A stretch of DNA of 64,000 nt, from the NCBI RefSeq assembly GCF_034702125.1, contig NC_085869.1, positions 18,358,677-18,422,676 on the forward strand. The letters run 5' to 3'. The position numbers were made by a program, and so were the translations under genes. Of the stretch, positions 56,391 through 64,000 are shown in pieces (the first letter of the stretch is position 1; each line of letters starts with the position of its first letter). The DNA is from Engraulis encrasicolus. Taxonomy: Eukaryota; Chordata; Actinopteri; Clupeiformes; Engraulidae. The notes below the pieces were generated by a model. It searched no databases and was not told the DNA's origin. It worked only from the letters and a program-made list of their open reading frames with translations.

Positions 56391-56765
56391 CAGGGCTACC
56401 CACCCAACCTATTCCAACTTGGGGCCCACTTGGAATTTTTATAGATATTTTTTTTGTCTTTTTCAACTTTATTGATGACAGGACTGTATGAGAGGCGGAC
56501 AGGAAGCGAATGGGGAGAGAGAGACGGGGAGGGGTCTGCAATGACCCGGGCCGGGAATCAAACCTGGGTCGTCCGCATGGCAGACGAGTGCCCTTCCATT
56601 TGGCCATGGCAGGGTCTCACTTGGAATTTTTACACATGTCCAGGGCCCTCTTCTGACCTGATATACAAGACAAAACACACAAACAAATATTATTATGATT
56701 TTTAGACAATTATTTTAAGGCCCACTAGGAATACCTTTAAGGCCCACACAGTTTGAGAACCACTG
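56391..56765. mobile_element. hAT-type element with nested SINE
   Basis: Ends CAGGGCTACCCACCCAACC / AGTTTGAGAACCACTG; flanks ATATAGAG (56383-56390) and ATATAGAC (56766-56773). Confidence 0.75.
56442..56617 (-). mobile_element. tRNA-derived SINE (family A), nested in hAT element
   Basis: Perfect 15-bp duplication CACTTGGAATTTTTA (56427-56441, 56618-56632). B-box-like AGGTTTGATTCCCGG on the minus strand. Confidence 0.88.
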
Positions 56766-57140
56766 ATATAGACTGAAAACATTAACTCCTGCCCATTTGT
56801 ACACACCACTTTCCAAACCTACTTCATGGTGTGTGTGTGTGTGTGTATGCACATCTAATTGAGCGGCCGCTGTCTTAGCTTTTTGCACTCTTATGGTCAA
56901 ACTGTCATTTCATGGACAGTTCCATCTACAGTAGGCCCAAACCATATGTTACCCTGTCTGTGTATGACCGGCCCCGTCTCCTCCTGTCCTGTCTATCCCA
57001 AAGTGTTTGGCTGACTAGGCACTTTTCACAGCTCTTTTTATTTGAATGTGGCTGCATATGGGTGGCCCGGTAGTGATGTGTAGATATGGAGGTCCATGGA
57101 GCTTACGTTAAGAAGCTTCCATACGAGTACACTGCAGCAG

Positions 57141-57141
<1 letters not shown>

Positions 57142-57205
<64 letters not shown>
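57142..57205 (+). repeat. (GA)n microsatellite
   Basis: About 32 GA units. Open frames across it are artefacts. Confidence 0.95.
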
Positions 57206-57206
<1 letters not shown>

Positions 57207-57216
57207 ACCCTTAGTG

Positions 57217-57600
57217 CAGGGGTTCCTAAACTTACTACCCCCCCACCCCCCATATATACCGGTAGATTCCAGCCAAGGCCCCCCTTACATGTGTCGTGCA
57301 ACACTATTCTCTCTGTGCATCCCCTTTCACAATCATACTGTATGCCTGTGTCAAGACCCTATACGGATATATAAAGTAACAATAATGGTAGTAATGTTCA
57401 GAAATTCAATCCATTATAATGCAGTTCTGAATTAATGGGTATATTGTTCAGCTTATTTTTGTTTATTCTGGTGTATAGGCTATTAATCACTCAATTTTTT
57501 TTTTTGCTATACTTTTAATTTTGACTAACAACGGAACCTTTAGCACCCCTTCGCAGCCCCACCCAGGGGTCCTGTCTCCCCCCAGCTTTGAAAACCATTG
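57217..57600. mobile_element. hAT-type MITE, 384 bp
   Basis: Ends CAGGGGTTCCTAAACTTA / CTTTGAAAACCATTG, perfect 8-bp duplication CCTTAGTG (57209-57216, 57601-57608). Confidence 0.88.
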
Positions 57601-58955
57601 CCTTAGTGCAGTGCGTGCCCTGCAGAAGGAGGGACACTTTTGGTAACACATCCTGGAATAGGGCTATAGCTATACAGGGTTTGGAATGGCTACATTTGGA
57701 GGAGGGGTAGGGTTAAAAAAAAAAAAAAAAAAAACGAAGCCCATAGACAAGCAGATCCTTGCAGAGGAAGAGCTAGGTGATCTTTCAATCAAATAATTAT
57801 CACATGGTATGTGGAAAGAGCATAACTTACACCTTATGCAAGTCATTTCATCAGACCTTTTGATATTAGGTTAGTGCCTGCACAAGGTGAGTTTTGGCAT
57901 GATGATGGGACTTTTTTTTATAGCTGGCAGGAAGCAATCTGTATCTGATGCACATGGACGCCTTGACATCTGTAAAATGATCCACTGCCAAATCAGGACG
58001 CACCCATGTGGTTCAGGCAGAGGGGATATGTAACCCTCACTGCCACAGTCCTATGAATATAATTATTAAATATATAATATAATATAATAATCAGTTTATA
58101 TATAACATTTCTATTTAATCATTTGTATATTAAGAAGATAAACCCAATTCTGGCCTGGTAGCGCAGCACTGACGACAGATTTATTCATTTATTCCTTCAG
58201 CAGGCCGTGGTTGGGTTCATAGGCCAAGGTGTCATGGTGGTGGGTAGGCTAGTTGGACTGGCTTTAGAAGGATCTGCTTTTGTCATTACCCCATACATCA
58301 GCCAGTGTCGTTACCCTAGAGACTTTATGTCCCCCAACATGGTCCAAGCCACAGTCTAACAAATGCATCTGATGATGAATAACTTAGAACTTGGCTGTTC
58401 CCTGTGTAGCAGTAAGATAGCCCTGCTAGTAAGAAGGGAATCTGGTTCTAATAGACATGTATTGTGATCACCACCACATGTAGCCCTGTCTTGGAAAATA
58501 TCAAATGAGGTGTCACCAGTTCTCACTCAGCAGTTTCACAGAGCCAGGTTACTGTGTGTGTACTCTGTGGTCGAGGGTTTGTGTAGTGTGCCAGTGTTGG
58601 TTTTGCGTGGGGCTTAAGCGTAGTTTACTTTTGAACCGCTGTTCGCTTTTCCCACAAAACTGCTACACGGCCCACGGGCTGGCTCGCATTCTCACCTTGG
58701 GCTTTGGTTTTGTGTACTGTAAGCGTACTCTGGCATTTTGTCTTTGTGTGGCTATAGCCCAGGCAATCCTGCTGTGCTGTGTGCCTCCTTTGTATTATGG
58801 GCCCACCGCAGTTTTACGGCCTGTTGTTACCGTGGGTGGCACTAATGGCGGGAAGACAAAGGAGAGGAATGGAAGTGGTTAACTCATTCAATAAATTCTG
58901 CTGAAAGACTGAGGGCCTCTTTTTCCCATTACTGACACTGCAGGTTGCCTCCTGC

Positions 58956-59495
58956 CTACCTACAGTACCTCCACATGTGTGCACACAGGCATGTCCCCAT
59001 CACCACCATTACCACCACCACTACCACTACCACCCTCCTATCCCAAGCTAAGGGCTGCATACCAGTCAGACCAGCCCAGGGGGGTATACTAAGAAGCTGG
59101 TTCAGTAGTAAACAAGGTTAAGTACAGTACAAGTACAGTTAAGTTAAGTACAGTACCTCCACATGTGTGCACACAGGCATGTCACCATCACCACCACTAC
59201 CACCACTCCCACCCTCCTATCCCAAGCTAAGGGCTGCATATCAGTTAAGGTCTGGTCAGACCAGCCCACCCAGGTGGGTACACTAAGAAGCTGGTTGAGT
59301 AGTAAACAAGGTTAAGTCCTACCTACAGGACCTCCATATGTGTGCGCAGCACAGGCATGACACCATCACCACCACTACCACTACTACCTTCCTATCCCAA
59401 GCTAAGGGCTGCATACCAGTTAAGGTCTGGTCAGACCAGCCCAGGGGGGTATACTAAGAAGCTGGTTCAGTAGTAAGCTTAAACCAGGTTAATGG
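58956..59495 (+). repeat. Tandem triplication, unit about 170-190 bp
   Basis: Three copies beginning CCTACCTACAGTACCTCCAC or close, each holding CACCACCAC repeats, CTATCCCAAGCTAAGGGCTG and AAGAAGCTGGTTCAGTAGTA. A fourth, separated copy at 60985-61400 is split by a transposon. Confidence 0.85.
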
Positions 59496-59794
59496 CTCAT
59501 TCTTTTGAAACTCGGCTGTCGGATGTTCTGCCAACAACCGTTGTAAATGTTCCATTGCAATAGTTGGGGACAATACACATCTCTGAAAGCAGCAATGATA
59601 AACGACCTCGGCGTGTACACACCGAGCTGCTCCGAGTTTGTGTTTCGGAACCCTTAGTACCCATTCTATTGCACTTTCCTGAGGCATAGGCTGGGGTTCC
59701 CGTCAGCAGAGTTTCAAAAGAATGCACCAGAAATACACCAGTACTTCCACATGTGTGCACCAGAGATTCTTTAAGTATATAGAGATATGCCAAT

Positions 59795-59990
59795 TAGAGG
59801 TGCTCCGATCACCATTTTTTTGGCCCGATCACCGATACCGATCACCAAAAATCTTTATCTGCCGATTACCGATCATTGCCGATCACAAAAATGATTTCCT
59901 ATTTTTTAATAGCCTATTAATTATCCTTATTGAATACCATTTCTGCCCATAAACCAATCAATCTTAATTTGCACATGTCTATTATTAGGC

Positions 59991-60032
<42 letters not shown>

Positions 60033-60776
60033 CTTTCAGACTAGTGTTGGTAATACAGTCTACAGTATTAATCAATGTATAAGTTATTGCATAGAATAAC
60101 TAAACTATTTAAGATTGAATTGAAACTGAAACATTACATCAAATAGTCTTCCACATACGAGAAAAAAACAACCTGTCGCTTTAAATGAGCAGCCTCGTGA
60201 GGAGAGCCCCCTCTCTCTGTCACCGTCCACACTTGCAGTGCTCCACTACCGTTCTGAATCTCTCTCTCAAGTTTTAACCACATCTGTCGCCGTTTGGTGT
60301 TTCAGCGACTATCAAACTAATCGACTGACTGCCAATTACAACTTTGAAAACAATAATTGACATGTTTGTGCTGACAACGTGAAGTTGTCGCGTGCTGACC
60401 GAGGCAACTACACAGGTTATAACGTAAAATGGCTCACTGGCGAGTACTCAATCGCAAATTACATTGACAGGTAAACGGCGCATGGATCGGGAAATCATAT
60501 CATTGTTGATGCAGATATGGTTATGAATGGTGGAAATGAAGGGGGGAATGGCGAAAAGTTATAGTCAAGCAAAGATGCCCAATTCTTTTGGTGCAGTTGC
60601 AGCTGTGCAGCGCCAGCGCCTATGCAGCGCCAGGTGTAAAGGCAAATGGTTGCGCGAGGAATTTAATATCTCTCGATCGGTTTTTTGATCGGCATGTTTT
60701 TCCGATCACCGATCAGGCTATTTTTGGCCATTATCGGCCGGTCATGATCGGCTGCCGAGCAATCGGAGCACCTCTA
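59795..60776. mobile_element. hAT-type element, 982 bp
   Basis: Ends TAGAGGTGCTCCGATCA / AATCGGAGCACCTCTA; flanks ATGCCAAT and GTGCCAAT (one mismatch). Has GATCACCGAT clusters at both ends and an (ATT)n tract at 59987-60031. No transposase frame. Confidence 0.85.
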
Positions 60777-60899
60777 GTGCCAATGTAATAGGGTGGTATG
60801 GGCACCTAACATGACCAGGTTCCGGTCTGCCTAAAGGGACGTGTCATAATACTCCTAGCATTGAATAGAACAGTCCCTAGGTCTGCCTAAAGGGGGATT

Positions 60900-60914
60900 C
60901 CCCCCCCCCCCCCC
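60900..60914 (+). repeat. Poly-C run
   Basis: About 15 consecutive C. Confidence 0.85.
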
Positions 60915-61044
60915 ATCCCCCTTTCAATAATAGAACCCGGAAACAATGGGCCAATGGAACCTCTCTCTCTCTCTATTCTCTCTGTGTGCACAGACATGTC
61001 ACCACTCCCAACACTCCCATCTTGATAATCCTGTCATGCTAAGG

Positions 61045-61362
61045 CAAGGGTGGGGAACCTAGTATGTCTCGAGGGCCGTTTGCGGCCCTTGAGGTCGTTT
61101 TTTCCGGCCCTCGATATTGTTTTAATGTTATGCAGGTTCACATGAAATATGACATATTTTGTAAAGGAATCTTGGAAAATACATTTGCAATATTTTCAGG
61201 GGACCTAGGGAAAGTGGGCTCTGTATTAGAGACGGCTGCCTTCATTGTAGGCCTTAAGTGCAAGAGGAAATCTTGGTTTGTGTTCATAGTACGGCCCTCT
61301 GAGAACTTTTCCGGCCCTCAGATGAAAGTGGCCCCTCGAATGAAACCGATTCCCCACCCCTG
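61045..61362. mobile_element. hAT-type MITE, 318 bp
   Basis: Ends CAAGGGTGGGGAACC / GATTCCCCACCCCTG; flanks TGCTAAGG (61037-61044) and TGCTAGGG (61363-61370). It interrupts a copy of the 58956-type unit. Confidence 0.8.
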
Positions 61363-62348
61363 TGCTAGGGGCTGCATAGCAGTTCAGGTCTGGCCAGCCC
61401 AGCCCAGGTCTGAAGTGTCCATCAGCAAGCCAACTGCTACAGACACATATTCAAATTCAAAGTCTTTATCAGAGGATAGCCCCTTGAGATGAACATCTTG
61501 TTTTTGAGAGAGTCCTCAAATTAGACATAGCACATACATATATCCACAAACACTGAAGCTCTTCCTCACTACCAGCAAATGCAATACCACATTTCCCATC
61601 TCTAGCCAAAAAAAGATGTACATTATTATTTTTAAGTAGCCTTTGTAATGGACTACTATGAGACTGTTTTAGATAGGCCTACAAGATGCCACTCTCATGT
61701 GAAAGCATAGGAAAGATATAGGCTACTACAACCAAAACTGGTGATAAGCCTACATCCACAAGCTAGAGCTGAGCCAGAACCTTAGTCAGACTCCCTCTAT
61801 ATACGTCATAGAGGCTCTCCCAGCGAGAAGCACAATATTTCAGAAGTAGCTTTCAAATGATACATTTTCATATTTTTAAAATAAAAGTGTTTAGAGACAA
61901 TCAATCACATGACTCAAAATCGACCATGGAGCGTGCCTACACATTTCTTGGGTGAATTATCATTGTGTGCTATGGTATCTGTATGTTGCAGCACCACATA
62001 TACTGTAGTCATATCAACAGGAACAATGCAGAAAGCAGAGCAGATGTTGCCTACAACAGTGACGTTTGAAATGTTGTGTCTCTGTACAGTAGTGATATGT
62101 TAGACTCAGCCATGGGCAATCACTAAGAAGATTCATTACAATAGTACGAACTCCAAACCTTGTTGTGCTACTACAGGCATCTTGATGATGAATGCTTCTA
62201 CCTGACAGAAGAGTTTTGCTGATTACAATTAGCTGATTATGGGAACCATTGGTTAAAAAAAAAGACAAGGTGTTTGATTGTGGATTTGGAAGCAGAATAA
62301 GTAAGCACGAAAGCACCAAGTAAAAATTCTAATCGTATACTTAATTAG

Positions 62349-62713
62349 CAGGGCTGTAACGATACACTCGACTCACAATTCGATTCATATCACGATTTTT
62401 GACCTACGGTTCGATACACCACACAATTTCACATTTTCCAATATTATAAAATAAAATTATGAATACTTTGATAGTTTATAGGAACAATATGATACAATAG
62501 GATATAATATATTTTTTAAGTTTACATGTAATAATGATGATGATTTGAAGCTTGGAAGCACTATCACTTCACATCATTTGATTTTTTTCTGGACTGATGG
62601 GTAACAAAACTTTGAAAGGGCGTATCACGATACTGCCTCCTTGTATCACGATACAGTATCATGACTCTTTGTATCACGATTTCTCGGTTCGATACAATAT
62701 CGTTACAGCCCTA
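62349..62713. mobile_element. hAT-type MITE, 365 bp
   Basis: Ends CAGGGCTGTAACGATA / TATCGTTACAGCCCTA, perfect 8-bp duplication TTAATTAG (62341-62348, 62714-62721). Rich in TATCACGAT motifs. Confidence 0.9.
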
Positions 62714-62899
62714 TTAATTAGTAAAGGCTTTATGCACATACATGTAGCTTAGGATCTATGTCGCTGACACTGTCAAAATAAGTTATTGGTAAGTAGAAGA
62801 CTGGTCTGTGGATAGTTGCACTACACTTTTAATGATCTCAAATTTGTCTGTCTGTCAAAACTCTTCTGGCATCTTAGGAAAAGCTCTGTCTATTGCTTT

Positions 62900-63057
62900 A
62901 GGGGCTTTTTAGGCCTTTATTTGATGGACAGTGTGAGGTTGTGAATGGAAGAGAGAGATGGGGAGAGGATCGGGAAATGACCTCGGGACGGATTCGAACC
63001 CAGGTCCCCAGCGTACCAGTCAATTCCCTTACCTGTTAGAGCCATGGCCGTGCCCCC
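62900..63057 (-). mobile_element. tRNA-derived SINE (family A)
   Basis: On the minus strand GGCACGGCCATGGCTCTAAC, CTGGGTTCGAATCCGTCC (B box). Duplication not resolved. Confidence 0.78.
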
Positions 63058-63229
63058 TAATGGTATGACTTTTATTAGGTTTTCCACAAGAGCTGTCAGG
63101 GTATGAAGCCTAGTGCTGGGAAAGAGGAGTCACAACTTGGCCTTGTTTGTTTCCTGGCTGAAAGCATGTTATGTGAGGGGGACCCTGTGTTTACACAGTA
63201 AATGTTATGTTTGATGGTGTGTATGCGAT

Positions 63230-63345
63230 GCGTGTGTGTATTTGTGCGTGCGTACGTGTGTATTTGTGCGTGCGTGTGTGCGCGCGCGTGTGTCTGTGTG
63301 TGTGTGCGTGCGTGTGTTTGAGTGTGCGTGTGTTGCAGAGCGGGA
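63230..63345 (+). repeat. (GT/GC)n alternating purine-pyrimidine tract
   Basis: GTGTGCGTGCGCGCGCGTGT-type sequence, prone to Z-DNA. Frames here are artefacts. Confidence 0.9.
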
Positions 63346-63520
63346 AAGGCTTTTGGGTTCACGTATCCGCTCACTTACCTCATTAGCCACTGTGAAGCGG
63401 TTTACAGAGATGCAAAACGGATGCTTGAAGGAATCCAACAGTAGTGTTTAAGGATGACATTTAAAGTTTAGCAACTGCTTTTTCCCAAGCCCCAAATGCT
63501 CATTAGGGTGTTGCTGTTGG

Positions 63521-63684
63521 CAGGGCCGCTGACCGGTTTTGCCGGGCCCGGGACAAAGTCATCTGAAATGGACCCCGTTCCAATACATACAATGTAATGA
63601 GGACCCAATATTGGGCCCAGTCTCTCCCTGGGCCTGGGACAACAGACCCCTTTGTCGTCCGTCCCCCCCCCGTCAGCTTCCCTG
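63521..63684. mobile_element. hAT-type MITE, 164 bp (CAGGGCYGCTGAC family)
   Basis: Ends CAGGGCCGCTGACCGG / CGTCAGCTTCCCTG; flanks GCTGTTGG (63513-63520) and GTTGTTGG (63685-63692). Confidence 0.82.
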
Positions 63685-63839
63685 GTTGTTGGCTCTGGTG
63701 CTGGTCTTAGATCTAGTAGACAGTTTCCTCTGACCTTTTGGAAAAGAAGGGAAGTGTGCAAACTTCTTTCCGTATTGTGCCTCCTCAGGATGGGGTTAAA
63801 TGTAGACATAGAATGAGAAGCACTTTGATCACTGAAGGT

Positions 63840-64000
63840 TTTTCTTTTGGCTTTTATTTCCTTTTTATATTCATGAGAGGACCGTTGAGTGAGACAGGAA
63901 GCAAGTGGGGGCAGAGGGAGATGGGGAAAGGATCGTCAAATGACGCCGGCCGGAATCGAACCCGGGTCGACTCGCCGGTGTAGCAGTGCAGTGCCCAGCC
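63840..64000 (-). mobile_element. tRNA-derived SINE (family A), cut by window edge
   Basis: GCCGGCCGGAATCGAACCCG is the complement of the family B box; the head runs past 64000. Confidence 0.72.

Larger units (their letters stand above)
55796..64000 (+). other. RAP2A intron 1 (continues past window)
   Basis: No further RAP2A exon (YEKVPV..NKVD) is visible, so the intron exceeds 8.2 kb. It holds hAT-type MITEs, SINEs and tandem duplications listed separately. Stretches 55796-56390, 57610-58955 and 61510-62340 show no recognisable gene; a 125-codon frame at 58505-58882 has no family resemblance I can see. Confidence 0.8.

Noticed and set aside
58505..58882. 125-codon frame in RAP2A intron
   Set aside because: No recognisable domain, biased to Cys/Val/Leu, no splice or promoter context.
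1..64000. CRISPR array, operon or prokaryotic defence system
   Set aside because: The sequence is vertebrate nuclear DNA; the tandem repeats have no spacer structure of that type.

Overview
This window is vertebrate nuclear DNA, almost certainly from a ray-finned (teleost) fish. It has long introns with GT/AG exons, a dense load of short non-autonomous DNA transposons and tRNA-derived SINEs, and many micro- and minisatellites. There are no operons or prokaryotic signals. I cannot name the species from sequence alone. One N at 14784, inside a poly-C run, marks an assembly uncertainty.

Two protein-coding genes lie on the + strand. The first is a muscleblind-like splicing regulator, MBNL2. Its coding exons run from 20778 to 50872, with probable 5' UTR sequence upstream and a 3' UTR of about 3.4 kb ending near 54315. 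I resolved nine coding exons with exact splice junctions. They include the three small regulated cassettes of this family: 54 bp (nuclear-localisation exon), 36 bp, and 95 bp (frame-switching exon). The last exon reads in two frames, ending either IILK* or as a 41-residue tail finishing QQPAC*. That pair of C-termini identifies MBNL2 rather than MBNL1 or MBNL3. The second gene starts only about 1.2 kb downstream. It is the first coding exon (55482-55795) of the small GTPase RAP2A, whose remaining exon(s) lie beyond the window. MBNL2-RAP2A adjacency matches human 13q32.

Layout: 1-12.4 kb is intergenic and repeat-rich, with a nested piggyBac-like/hAT composite (2.06-4.06 kb) and a large 33-bp minisatellite field (5.4-8.7 kb). 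12.4-20.1 kb is probably the 5' regulatory region, noncoding exon(s) and 5' UTR intron of MBNL2. 20.1-54.3 kb is the MBNL2 body. 54.4-55.5 kb is the RAP2A promoter and 5' UTR, with a perfect RFX X-box. 55.8-64 kb is RAP2A intron 1, heavily invaded by hAT-type MITEs and SINEs.

Most other open frames are products of tandem repeats (33-bp minisatellite, CA, TCTTC, poly-C) or chance frames in mobile elements. The most informative signals are the regulatory architecture around the MBNL2 cassettes: a 169-nt AG-free zone rich in YGCY motifs upstream of the 54-bp exon, and a TCTTC array beside the 36-bp exon. Others are a tandem duplication of the tail of one MBNL2 exon including its donor site, and several nested transposons whose target-site duplications allow relative dating.
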